Assembly: GCA_026129915.1 (NCBI GenBank)
Contig: JAHCHD010000017.1
Span: 1-46,650, forward strand
DNA from: Bryobacterales bacterium
GTDB taxonomy: Bacteria; Acidobacteriota; Terriglobia; Bryobacterales; Bryobacteraceae
Direction of reading: 5' to 3'
Length of the DNA stretch: 46,650 nucleotides
In this document: positions 18,080 through 26,614 of the stretch, piece after piece
How the letters are laid out: every line of letters starts with the position of its first letter
Numbering within the stretch: position 1 is the first letter of the stretch
Notes under the pieces: generated by a model
What the model was told of the DNA's origin: nothing
What the model saw: the letters and a program-made list of their open reading frames with translations, nothing else
The model's database searches: none
Program-made: the position numbers and the translations under genes

Positions 18080-18431
18080 ACATGACTTTTCTGCTTGGCG
18101 TGCATTGAAATAGATAGTTTCTTCCCGCATAATGTAAAGGAAAGAATGGAAGGTGCCGCATTCGTGGTTCAGTCCCGCTCTCTCGATGATGGATGCTGCG
18201 GTCTGGCGTTCTGCCCTGATCGAATGCAGGTGTGGCTGGGGTATCCATTGTTTGCGTTTGGAGATTGAAGTCGCCAGCAGCCGATGGCTCCTTTCTCGTA
18301 GCCCTAGGGTCACCGTAAGGCTCTAGAGGGTTCTCGGTATCTAGTTTGTGTGAGCGATTGCGCACAGAAGCGATGAGGGTTGTGGTAGTCGGTCCCATTC
18401 TGGTAGTCGGTCCGTTTGCAGGGAGGTTGGA

Positions 18432-18980
18432 ATGTCGGAAGTTCAATGCGATTCTTCGCCCGCAAGACGTTCCCGTCGTCGCGGACAGCGTGGGGCGGAA
18501 ACACTAGCCGGTGCGCTGGCGTTGATGGTACTGATTCCGTTCCTGGTGGTGACGGTCGACGCTTCCTGGGGCATTTTCGTGAAGGTGACCTTGCAGCACG
18601 CGTGCCGGGAAGGCGTGCGATACGCGATTACCAACCAAACCGCCGCAGCGGAAGGAGGGGGCAATATGGGCCATCTCGATTCCATCCGGGGCGTTGTCCT
18701 CACCCATGCGGGGGGCATCCTGGCTGGGCAGGAGAGTAAGGTTACTGTTCGCTTCTATAACGCCACCTCACTCGCCGAAGACCTGGGTTCCAACCGGAAT
18801 CGCGGTGGCAATGTCGTGATGGTAAGCGTCGAGGACTATCACTACCAGCCGCTCATCACCTTCAGCAGTATCAAGGACTGGTCGGAAATGGAAATCAAAC
18901 CCAATAACCCCATTGTCATCACAGTCCACGCGGCGGATCGTATGGAATCGTGCCCGATGGGTGTCTGCTCACCGCTTTAG
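18432..18980 (+). CDS. tadE: TadE-like minor pseudopilin
   Basis: A 182-residue protein with a basic N-terminus ending in GQRGAETLAGALAL and one hydrophobic helix (ALALMVLIPFLVVTVDASWG), the layout of TadE/TadF pseudopilins, which are cut by the prepilin peptidase and help initiate the pilus. The glutamate after RGA is in the expected place. The mature part (residues 50-182) is extracellular or periplasmic and has two cysteines near the end (ESCPMGVCSPL) that could form a disulfide. GGGAGG lies five bases before the ATG. First gene of the plus arm. Confidence 0.82.
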   Translation: MSEVQCDSSPARRSRRRGQRGAETLAGALALMVLIPFLVVTVDASWGIFVKVTLQHACREGVRYAITNQTAAAEGGGNMGHLDSIRGVVLTHAGGILAGQESKVTVRFYNATSLAEDLGSNRNRGGNVVMVSVEDYHYQPLITFSSIKDWSEMEIKPNNPIVITVHAADRMESCPMGVCSPL

Positions 18981-19059
18981 GTCATCATTGGAAGGTGCTG
19001 CCGGTAGCAGCCGGCATCGCATGCAGTTCTCGAAGTTGAAAAGGTTGGAGGCCGGTAGC

Positions 19060-19746
19060 ATGAGATCGAATGGTTCCTTTCGCATCGCGCGGGCGTCTGC
19101 TGAGACGCTGCCTGGCGCATCGGCTCGAACGGGTGATATCACCAAAACCAAGGCTCATCGTGGCCAGCGGGGTGGCGCATTGGTGGAAGCCGCCCTCGTA
19201 TCGGCATTTCTTTACGTCCCGTTACTTCTGGGTCTTGTGGTTGTGGGATTGTCCACCATCGCCCGTTTGCAACTGGATCAATTGGTCCGAGACGTGGGCA
19301 TTATGCATGCCCGGGGCGTGGATTTTGGTGCTCCCTCCGGCTACGATCTCTTTGTGAAGCTCACCCAGGGTAGCGTATTCCGCGCTGGAGGCTCCCCACC
19401 TTCCTATAACGGTACCGTGGTGATCTCAACGGTTCGTTATGTCAGCTCACTCGATTGCGCGAGCTGTTCAAATCTGAACCAGCCAGTGGTTACCTATCGG
19501 GTTGTCCTAGGCGATTCCAACCTGTTCAGCAGCCGCTTTGGAGATCCGGGCGGCGTCGATAGTGACGGACGTGTTACGAACTGGCGAAACGACCCAAGTT
19601 CACGTGCGCCGGCGATTTTGGCGATGATTCAGGGTATGCAGCCGGGTGACGAAGCCTTTGTCGCCGAAGGCTATATGAAGACCCCAGGTATTTCTTTTCC
19701 AAGTGTGAATGCTACTTCCGAGGTGCAATCATGGGCGATCTTCTAG
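19060..19746 (+). CDS. tadF: TadE/TadF-like pseudopilin
   Basis: A second pseudopilin of 228 residues. The segment RGQRGGALVEAALVSAFLY, followed by VPLLLGLVVVGLSTI, is the TadE/F consensus (G, then a glutamate five residues on, then a long hydrophobic helix). I start it at 19060, where GGAGG lies eight bases upstream; an ATG at 19021 in the same frame is possible but lacks a site. The mature domain contains a C-x-x-C pair (DCASCSNL). The end overlaps the vWA gene by 16 bases. TadE versus TadF naming follows gene order and is not certain. Confidence 0.8.
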   Translation: MRSNGSFRIARASAETLPGASARTGDITKTKAHRGQRGGALVEAALVSAFLYVPLLLGLVVVGLSTIARLQLDQLVRDVGIMHARGVDFGAPSGYDLFVKLTQGSVFRAGGSPPSYNGTVVISTVRYVSSLDCASCSNLNQPVVTYRVVLGDSNLFSSRFGDPGGVDSDGRVTNWRNDPSSRAPAILAMIQGMQPGDEAFVAEGYMKTPGISFPSVNATSEVQSWAIF

Positions 19747-21287
19747 GTCACGCTCGCCAGGATGCTGGCTACGATGCATCCGCGCATGGCGCGGACTCCC
19801 GTTCCCAAGAGGTGAGTCCGGGGGCTGCCCCGGTTGCTTTGTCCCTCTCCGACGGTGCTGCCGCCAGACCGGCTTCCCGGCGGCGCAATCGCCCGAAGGA
19901 GAAGGGCATGGCCTTCGTTTGGGGCGCGGTGTCGATGTTGTTCTTGATTCCAATGGTGGGCCTCGCTATTGACTCCGGCGTTGCCTTCGTCATCAAGACC
20001 CGCCTTTCGATCGCGGTGGATAGCGCCTGTTTGGCAGCCGCCCGGTCGCTAAATCGGGGCATGACGCTATCCGCGCAGGAAGCGTCGGCAAGAGCGACGG
20101 CTCTGCGCTACTTCTATGCAAACTTCCCGGTAGGTGACTGGCAGACCACCGGTGCTGATCCAGTCGTGGTAATCGCGGAGTCAGGCGACCACATGCGTAC
20201 AGTTACTGTGAACGCTGTCCGAACCGCGCCTCTTTACTTCTTGCCGGTAATCAACAAGCATTTTGCTGATGTCGGAGTGATGGGGCAGGCCTCCCGTCGC
20301 GATACAAACGTCATTCTTGTCCTCGATCGTTCCGGGTCGATGCAAATCAATGGCTCGGTGGCGGCGATGAAGCGGGCGGCCACCAGCTTCGCTTCGCAGT
20401 TTTCAAACGGTAAAGACCAAATGGGACTGGTTGCCTATAGCACTGGTGTTACCCGGTCCATGGAACCTACCCAGTACTTTCTGAGTTCCAGCCCCTCCAT
20501 CACCACGAGGATCAACTCCATCACAGCGGCAGGGGCGACGAATTCTACGGGCGGGCTTAATGCCGCTTATTCCATGCTTACGAACCTGAACGAACCCGGT
20601 GCCGTGAATGCCATCGTGTTCTTCACCGATGGCATTCCCAATGGGGTCGCGCAGAACTTCAGAAACAACAGCATGCCCAGCCCGGATGCCACCCTCATTC
20701 TCTCTGGCTCCACGTGCCCTGGCAAGACGACCACAGACCGCATCGGCCTGATCGCCTACGGCGGCCATCCGAACTCCACGGGATCACCCACCTACGGTAT
20801 CTACCGGCACACTAGCACCAGCCTGACGGACGATGGACAGGCTGCAGCAGCCAACCTCAGTGGCTGCTACATGGCGTCGAATCTTGCGGATATGTACCGC
20901 GACATCGCCAGGATTCCTCTCACCGACCTCTACGGCAATCTCACCCGCGGATTCTCAAACTCCTACGCCGTTACCGCCACATCGATGAACAACCGGAGAA
21001 ATCTGGCCAACGCTTCTATGAACACCGTGCTTGAGCAGACCCGCGTCATTCGATCGAACTCCTACCTGAAGCCGGTGATCTATGCGATTGGATTGGCGCC
21101 AAGAACTGGTGACTTTGCCATCGAGGAAGCGTTCATGAAGCGCATCGCGAACACAGAGGATTCCACCTTCCATAATTCGAGTCAGACTTCGGGTCTGTAT
21201 ATCTATGTTCCTCTCGATCAACAGGAAGACGGTTTGCAGGAGGCCTTCATGCGAATCGCCAGTGAAATCCTTCGGCTCTCCCTGTAG
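19731..21287 (+). CDS. tadG: TadG-like minor pilin with vWA domain
   Basis: A 518-residue protein: a 59-residue basic, proline-rich cytoplasmic start, a membrane segment (AFVWGAVSMLFLIPMVGLAI, 61-80) with the Tad-like region DSGVAFVIKTRLSIAVDSAC, then a von Willebrand A domain. The metal-ion (MIDAS) site is complete: D199, S201, S203 in VLDRSGSM, a threonine near 270, and D300 in FFTDG. TadG proteins are large minor pilins or anchors of the Tad apparatus; the vWA domain suggests adhesion or protein binding outside the inner membrane. It overlaps the preceding gene by 16 bases. Confidence 0.9.
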   Translation: MGDLLGHARQDAGYDASAHGADSRSQEVSPGAAPVALSLSDGAAARPASRRRNRPKEKGMAFVWGAVSMLFLIPMVGLAIDSGVAFVIKTRLSIAVDSACLAAARSLNRGMTLSAQEASARATALRYFYANFPVGDWQTTGADPVVVIAESGDHMRTVTVNAVRTAPLYFLPVINKHFADVGVMGQASRRDTNVILVLDRSGSMQINGSVAAMKRAATSFASQFSNGKDQMGLVAYSTGVTRSMEPTQYFLSSSPSITTRINSITAAGATNSTGGLNAAYSMLTNLNEPGAVNAIVFFTDGIPNGVAQNFRNNSMPSPDATLILSGSTCPGKTTTDRIGLIAYGGHPNSTGSPTYGIYRHTSTSLTDDGQAAAANLSGCYMASNLADMYRDIARIPLTDLYGNLTRGFSNSYAVTATSMNNRRNLANASMNTVLEQTRVIRSNSYLKPVIYAIGLAPRTGDFAIEEAFMKRIANTEDSTFHNSSQTSGLYIYVPLDQQEDGLQEAFMRIASEILRLSL

Positions 21288-21337
21288 AATCAGAGGGGTC
21301 CAAGGTTTGAGTGGCTCTGGCCATCTAAGACGAATCA

Positions 21338-23074
21338 ATGCAAATTCGGTTGAAAATGAACCCGGAAACGCGGAAGGCGGCGGAAGCGCCGCCTTCCGAT
21401 TTTCTGTTTCGTAAGGCCCTCATTCCCAAGCATGACCCCTTCGTTGAGTATGTTTTCCCTGTTGCCCTCTACGCCTTCTGCGCCATCACTCATCACCACG
21501 GTGGTCGGGAGCTTTGGGACCAGTACCGGCGTCGCTTTGACGATCCACTGACCGAAGAAACCCATCGCGACACCGGCAGGCTCTCTCTAAGTTTCCTCGG
21601 AAGTATCGCCTTGCACCTTGCTGGCGCGCTGATGCTGATCCCATTCTTTGATTTGGTGGCTTCGCTGCAGCCCAACACTGCTCGGCTTCGCGCTCCTCTC
21701 ATCAGTCCGATTCTGGTTAGAGTCCCCACTCGCATCGTGTTGCCTAAAGGCAACGGTGAAAGCGAAACGGCCAAGGATATGGAAGGCAAAGGCAAGCGAG
21801 AACGTCCCGAGGCCGGCAGTGATTCACAGGTGAAACTTGCTAGCCGCGGAGTTGAAGCGCCCAAGCCCTCGATCAAGAGCCCGGAGCCCCCACGGGATGC
21901 CGGGCGTCCTGACCCCACGGTCATCGCGGACCTGCAGGCTTCCCTGCGGCACCCAGATCTGCCTCCCATTCTGCTTTGGACGGAACAGACCAAGCCCAAT
22001 CGAAGTCCCGAGTCTGTTACCGCTACTGCCGTGAAGCGCCCTGCCCCGCCAATCGCGGAAGCCCCGGAAGCGCTGTTGGCAATGCGCCCCAAACCGCTTG
22101 ATTTCAAACCCAAGCTGACGCTTGACCTTGCATCGCTAAAGGAATCACAACCGAAGGACGCAATCGAAAAGCCCGATGCCGTGGACACGGATGGTGTCCG
22201 CCGCAGTGTGGAGTTGCGCGCTTCCACGGGCACTGGCGATGACGGCGACGAGGGCATCCGCCTGATGACAGCCAACCGTGCGGATGGCCTCTCACGCTTC
22301 ATGGAAATCGTTCCCACCAGCCAGATGAACGCGATCACCGTCGACGACGGCAGCACAGGCGGCGCCATCTATTCCATGGGCGGTATTACCGTTGCGGGCC
22401 AGCAACCGAACCGCTACCTTCCGGGCAGATACGGAGGGTCTGGTGCAGGCACTGGCGGATTCGGCACGGGTGCCGGCGATGGTGTTGGCCGGGGCAGTTC
22501 AGGCGGCGACGACGCCGGAGCCAAGAGTACTCTCGCTGACCTCCTGGCTGCCATGGAACTCGCGGAACCCGAGCGCGCCCGCACCATCGTCCACGCAGAG
22601 GACGGCAATTTTGATTTGGTCGTCACTCAAACTTCGCTCTCCGATGTATTTGCCGGCGCTAAAGGCGTCTTGCGCGGTGATCGTATCGAGACCGTGTACA
22701 TCCAGGTAGGTACCTCAAAGGAGTGGATACTGCAATACTGCGAATACACAGATCGCACTGCCAAAGGGCCTTCGCAGAGCCAGGGCGGTGTCTTTTTGAT
22801 GGAGGAAACCGTCGGTATCCTCTCCGCGCCCTTCCCTTCCATCACAGTTCGGCCGCCGTCGCCTGTCATGCCCAAGGCCACCTACGTCATGCTGCACGGC
22901 TACATCAATGCGAAGGGTGAATTTCACGAACTGGAAGTGGTCGGTTCCCGCTTTCGAAGCCTCCTGCCCATGCTGAAGCCCACCCTGAACAAGTGGCGCT
23001 TCCGCCCCGCCGCCCGCGATGGCAAGCCGGTGCAGGTGGAGGTACTTCTGTTGATCCCACCGCTTGCGATATAA
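21338..23074 (+). CDS. TonB-like periplasm-spanning protein in the tad operon
   Basis: A 578-residue protein with an 80-residue cytoplasmic start, one membrane helix (SLSFLGSIALHLAGALMLIP, about 87-106), a long proline/lysine/glutamate-rich periplasmic region (110-300), a glycine-rich stretch (GGSGAGTGGFGTGAGDGVG, about 370) and a C-terminal domain like TonB (YVMLHGYINAKGEFHELEVV, then MLKPTLNKWRFRPAARDGKP, VQVEVLLLIP). TonB proteins carry force from the inner membrane to outer-membrane proteins. No ExbB/ExbD genes are adjacent. It sits between tadG and the prepilin peptidase, so a link to the pilus secretin is possible but unproven. An in-frame ATG at 21356 is an alternative start. Confidence 0.75.
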   Translation: MQIRLKMNPETRKAAEAPPSDFLFRKALIPKHDPFVEYVFPVALYAFCAITHHHGGRELWDQYRRRFDDPLTEETHRDTGRLSLSFLGSIALHLAGALMLIPFFDLVASLQPNTARLRAPLISPILVRVPTRIVLPKGNGESETAKDMEGKGKRERPEAGSDSQVKLASRGVEAPKPSIKSPEPPRDAGRPDPTVIADLQASLRHPDLPPILLWTEQTKPNRSPESVTATAVKRPAPPIAEAPEALLAMRPKPLDFKPKLTLDLASLKESQPKDAIEKPDAVDTDGVRRSVELRASTGTGDDGDEGIRLMTANRADGLSRFMEIVPTSQMNAITVDDGSTGGAIYSMGGITVAGQQPNRYLPGRYGGSGAGTGGFGTGAGDGVGRGSSGGDDAGAKSTLADLLAAMELAEPERARTIVHAEDGNFDLVVTQTSLSDVFAGAKGVLRGDRIETVYIQVGTSKEWILQYCEYTDRTAKGPSQSQGGVFLMEETVGILSAPFPSITVRPPSPVMPKATYVMLHGYINAKGEFHELEVVGSRFRSLLPMLKPTLNKWRFRPAARDGKPVQVEVLLLIPPLAI

Positions 23075-23137
23075 CAGTCCATGCGCTAATGGAATCTCTC
23101 GCGCCTCCTTTTTTGGAAAGGTACTCTCCCAAAACCT

Positions 23138-23701
23138 ATGCACGATTCGCCACATTGGATCCAACTGCTCCTGGTGAGCGTCATCATCCTCATCGCCGCC
23201 GTCACTGATCTGCGCACGCGCAAGATCCCCAACTGGCTCACCCTCAGCGCGGTGCCGCTTGGGCTGGTGCTTGGTTTTGTCTTTGGCGGACTCCAGGGCC
23301 TTGCCTTCTCGTTCGGAGCGATGCTCCTGGCACTGCTCATCTACTTTCCCCTCTACGCCCTGCGCGCAATGGGTGCGGGCGACGCCAAGCTCATGGCCGC
23401 CGTGGCCACCTTCATCGGGCCCCTGATGTGGCTGCATCTTTTCTTTGCCGCCTCACTGCTGGGTGGTTTGGTGGCGGTTCTGTTCACCGCGGCCAAGGGT
23501 GAGTTTCGCAATACCCTCGCCAAGAGCGTCCAGATCCTGCGGCAACTCGCTTACCTGCGTGCCCCCTTTGCAGCTGATCCATCGCTGGATATCCGTAACC
23601 CAAAGAGCATTAGTCTGCCCCATGGCGCCGTGATCGCCATTGCCTGGATGCTGCTATTCATCGCGTGGGAACAGTTTGGATTCCGTCTCATCCGCTTCTA
23701 G
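23138..23701 (+). CDS. cpaA: TadV/CpaA-type prepilin peptidase (A24)
   Basis: An inner-membrane aspartic protease that cuts the Flp prepilin and the TadE/F pseudopilins. The two catalytic aspartates are visible: D24 in AAVTDLRTRKIPNWL and D82 in GAGDAKLMAAV (the GxGD motif). Length (187 residues) and multiple hydrophobic helices fit the short TadV class, which lacks the N-methyltransferase domain of PilD. A C-terminal cytoplasmic insertion (about 120-155) precedes the last helix. It starts 63 bases after the TonB-like gene. Confidence 0.94.
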   Translation: MHDSPHWIQLLLVSVIILIAAVTDLRTRKIPNWLTLSAVPLGLVLGFVFGGLQGLAFSFGAMLLALLIYFPLYALRAMGAGDAKLMAAVATFIGPLMWLHLFFAASLLGGLVAVLFTAAKGEFRNTLAKSVQILRQLAYLRAPFAADPSLDIRNPKSISLPHGAVIAIAWMLLFIAWEQFGFRLIRF

Positions 23702-23707
23702 AACGCC

Positions 23708-24094
23708 ATGCCGCCATCCAACAATTCTGCAACGGCTGACCGCCTCTATCGGGTCGAGAACCTCACCAAAGGGATCACCGTGGCTACGCGCGCCCTGCTC
23801 GCTGGCGATAGCAAAACCCGCCGGGAAGGATTGCTGAAGCGAACCGGCCTCGATGAAGGCGAAGGGCTCCTCATCAGTCCGTGTGAGGCCATTCACACCT
23901 TTGGCATGAAGTTCCCCATCGACGTGATTTTCCTCGATAAGAAGCGTCGTGTCCGCAAGGTGCTTCACGCAATGCCCCGCAGCCGTATCGGTTTCTGCCT
24001 TACCGCGGACATCGCGCTCGAGTTGACAGCAGGCGTAGCCAAAGCTACCGGCACTGAAGCTGGAGATATGCTGGAGCTCGTCCGCCTCGGATAG
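23708..24094 (+). CDS. DUF192-family protein
   Basis: A 128-residue protein with the DUF192 pattern: TRREGLLKRTGLDEGEGLLI, CEAIHTFGMKFPIDVIFLD, VLHAMPRSRIGF, and ALELTAGVAKATGTEAGDML. The family has a small beta-rich fold and no settled biochemical function. It has no signal peptide, unlike many exported members. It starts six bases after the prepilin peptidase stop, so it belongs to the tad transcript. Confidence 0.88.
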   Translation: MPPSNNSATADRLYRVENLTKGITVATRALLAGDSKTRREGLLKRTGLDEGEGLLISPCEAIHTFGMKFPIDVIFLDKKRRVRKVLHAMPRSRIGFCLTADIALELTAGVAKATGTEAGDMLELVRLG

Positions 24095-24200
24095 CCGAGT
24101 CAGCTTGCCGCCATTGAGTGCTCTCACGCGCACTGTGCACTAACCTGGGCTCGCGCCGGACGCCGATCTTACGATCTCGTTATACTAATACTCTTCCCCC

Positions 24201-24626
24201 ATGATCGCGCATCAATCCTCATTCCGCCTGTCCACTCAGGGAAACACCGACATCATCGATATCACCCATCTGGTTGAGCAGATTGTTCGCGAGAGCGGCG
24301 TTACAATCGGCATCGTGAACGTCTCCTGCAAGGGATCCACGCTTGGCATCACCACACTGGAATACGAACCAGGCGCTGTTTCTGACCTCCGTCGCGTCCT
24401 CGATCAGATCGCCCCGCCCAATCAGTTCTACGCGCACAATGCCCGTTGGGGTGACGAGAATGGCTATGCCCATATTCGCAGCGCCATGATGGGCACCGTG
24501 AAGGTATTCCCCGTATCCGATGGCACTTTGCGCCTGGGAACCTGGCAGCAGATCGTTCTATGCGATTTCGACGACCGCCCGCGTGACCGCGAAGTGACGG
24601 TAACCACTTTGGGGGAAGTGGGCTAG
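24201..24626 (+). CDS. yjbQ: YjbQ/UPF0047-family protein (secondary thiamine-phosphate synthase-like)
   Basis: A 141-residue single-domain protein with the family's conserved segments: IVNVSCKGSTLGITTLEYEP, HNARWGDENGYAHIRSAMMG and GTWQQIVLCDFDDRPRDREV. E. coli YjbQ shows weak thiamine-phosphate synthase activity, but the physiological role is unclear. A -10-like TATACT lies at 24181-24186, so the leader would be only a few bases. It follows DUF192 by 106 bases and is probably a separate transcript. Confidence 0.9.
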   Translation: MIAHQSSFRLSTQGNTDIIDITHLVEQIVRESGVTIGIVNVSCKGSTLGITTLEYEPGAVSDLRRVLDQIAPPNQFYAHNARWGDENGYAHIRSAMMGTVKVFPVSDGTLRLGTWQQIVLCDFDDRPRDREVTVTTLGEVG

Positions 24627-24642
24627 CGCGACTGCGTGGGGT

Positions 24643-25242
24643 CTATCTGCGGGGTTGCCCGTTGGTGCTCACAATCGTTGAGGTCTTTGCGATCTGGCAG
24701 CCAGCCGCCCTCCACTGGTTTAGCAAGTCCCGGGCGCGGCTCTCTTCCAGCGCAAATATAGCGTCGGATACCACCGTGACGGGTTTTCCAAGGCGCAACA
24801 ACCCCTGCACTGCATGCATCACGCAGATCTCCGTCACCACCCCATACACCACAATCTGCTCAGGCTGAATCGAGCCCAGTAGATCTGCAATGGATGGCTC
24901 CGCGAACATGTTGGTGGTTCGCTTCTCCATCACTATTTGCCCTTCCAGTGCTCCTTCCAGCCGTTCCCCTACAGCCACGCGGCGCGATTTCCGCTGCATC
25001 GTTTCCTGAGCCTTAGCCGCGCCCAATGTCCCTGCTACGCAATGCGCGCGATAGGTCGCAAACTCGCGATCGTCTTCCAGGTGGGCATCGCAGGTGCTCA
25101 GCACCGGGATGCCTCGTTCACCCGCGTACGCGGTAAGCGCGGCGAGTTGCGGCAGAATCTGCACCGCGCCCGGCACTGCCAGCGCCCCCGTCGGGTACAA
25201 AAAATCGATCTGCGTGTCGACGTCCAGAAACAGCTCATTCAT
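24643..25242 (-). CDS. pncA: Nicotinamidase-type isochorismatase-family hydrolase
   Basis: A 199-residue cysteine hydrolase. The catalytic triad is visible: D9 in LDVDTQIDF, K107 in MEKRTTNMF and C140 in VTEICVMHAV. A metal-site-like D-x-H (D52, H54 in TCDAHLEDD) is present, and a second histidine follows at 67. Nicotinamidase converts nicotinamide to nicotinate, the substrate of the adjacent phosphoribosyltransferase, which supports the assignment. The start overlaps the pncB stop (ATGA), so the pair is coupled. Other isochorismatase-family activities are possible. Confidence 0.85.
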   Translation of the reverse strand: MNELFLDVDTQIDFLYPTGALAVPGAVQILPQLAALTAYAGERGIPVLSTCDAHLEDDREFATYRAHCVAGTLGAAKAQETMQRKSRRVAVGERLEGALEGQIVMEKRTTNMFAEPSIADLLGSIQPEQIVVYGVVTEICVMHAVQGLLRLGKPVTVVSDAIFALEESRARDLLNQWRAAGCQIAKTSTIVSTNGQPRR

Positions 25243-26563
25243 GATTGCATCGCCCGCAGGCCCTCCCGCACGCTGCGCTGGAGTTCCTGCAACTCGTCGC
25301 TCAATTGCACCGGATAGGCCGCTGGCTCCTCCCGGTGATGGTACTCAGGCGGAAGGCGCTTCCATTGCCGCATTGCGTAATCGCGCACCTTACTCACCGC
25401 GGGCAAGGGCCGCACCTGCTCCCCGTCCAGAATCACAGGTTCCATCAGCGCAGTAGCTTCCTGAGAGGCGCACTCCCAGGAACAGCCAATCACGTCCAGC
25501 CCGTCATATCGGAAGACCTGCTTCGAACCCGCCAGCGATTCCTTCTCTTCGCTCAGCTTCACGGTATAGCGCTTGCCGCTCGCCGCATCCAATTCCGCCA
25601 GCTTGTACACCATACTAAGCCCCGGCGCGTCGGGCGAGGTCACCAGGTCTGTGCCCACGCCGAAACTGTCCACCTCCGCGCCATCCGCCAGCAACTGCGC
25701 AATCTTGTACTCGTTCAGGTTTCCCGTAGCCAGGATTTTGCAGTCCTCCAGTCCTGCCTGGTTCAGAATCCGCCGCACGTCTTTGGAAAGCGTTGCCAGG
25801 TCGCCACTATCCAAACGCACGCCCAGCGCGGGCCTGCCAAGTTGCGCCACCTGCCTTGCCCCCTCCACCGTATCGTAGGTATCAATCAGGTAGACCGTGC
25901 CTTCCTGCAACAGTTGCTGCAGCACGCGAAAACTCTCTGCTTCCGTGGGGAAGCTCTGCACCCAGGAATGCGCGGCCGTGCCAAACACTGGGATTCCAAA
26001 GCGCATTCCCGCAAGCGTATTGCTGGTCCCGCGGCATCCGCCGATGAAACCCGCTCTGCCGGCCAGAACACCCGCCTCTGGGGAAAACGCCCGCCGTGTC
26101 CCAAACTCAATCACGTCCCGGTTGCCCGCGGCATAGGCCATGCGGCTCGCCTTGGTGGCCACCATTGACTGGTAGCCGATGGTGGAAAGCAGATAAGTCT
26201 CCACCAGTTGCGCCTCAATAATCGGCGCGCGCACCGTAAGCAAGGGCTCACCGCTGAACACCAGCGTGCCTTCTGGAACCGCAAACAGATCGCCCCGAAT
26301 CGGAAGTCCCGCAGATACCAGCAGCTTGGTGGAGCGTGCTGGAACTGCGGCAGCGCCCGCAGGTACTCAATCTCCTCAGCCTCAAACCGCAAGTGGCGCA
26401 GATATTCCACTGCCTGCTCAAGCCCCGCCGCAATGGCATATCCGCGGTTGGGCGGCAGCTTGCGCAAGGTCAGTTCGAAGGTCGCCACTTCCTGCTGCTT
26501 GCCGGCGAGCACATAGCCCGCGCCCATCGTCAGCTCGTAAAGGTCAGTGAGTAGTGCGTTCAT
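25239..26563 (-). pseudogene. pncB: Nicotinate phosphoribosyltransferase with a one-base frameshift
   Basis: The N-terminus (MNALLTDLYELTMGAGYVLA, RKLPPNRGYAIAAGLEQAVE, YLRDFRF) and the C-terminal part (GDLFAVPEGTLVFSGEPLLT, IEAQLVETYLLSTIGYQSMV, FGVGTDLVTSPDAPGLSMVY) are both typical of nicotinate phosphoribosyltransferase, the first step of NAD salvage, but they lie in different frames. One base is missing at a run of four Gs (26293-26296; codon after TTC for F, expected NGG then GGCGATCTG). Apart from that the gene is full-length and uneroded, so it is a very recent mutation, a programmed shift or a sequencing error in a homopolymer. The gene is coupled to pncA downstream. Confidence 0.8.
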
Positions 26564-26614
26564 TCGTGGATACGTTTCTTCCGCATTGGCCGCCTGCCCC
26601 GCTTCGGCCAGCCG

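Larger units (their letters stand above)
17175..18431. other. Long divergent intergenic region of the tad locus
   Basis: 1.26 kb between flp (minus) and the tadE-like gene (plus), partly AT-richer than its surroundings (notably about 17690-17740). Short frames occur (for example 17733-17936 plus) but lack a supported start or family. It holds six AGTACT palindromes and a 16-of-18 inverted repeat near flp. It probably contains the promoters for both arms, though I could not assign either with confidence. Confidence 0.6.

Noticed and set aside
21493..22368. A 291-residue minus-strand open frame
   Set aside because: It is antisense to the TonB-like gene, which has a clear membrane helix and a C-terminal domain.
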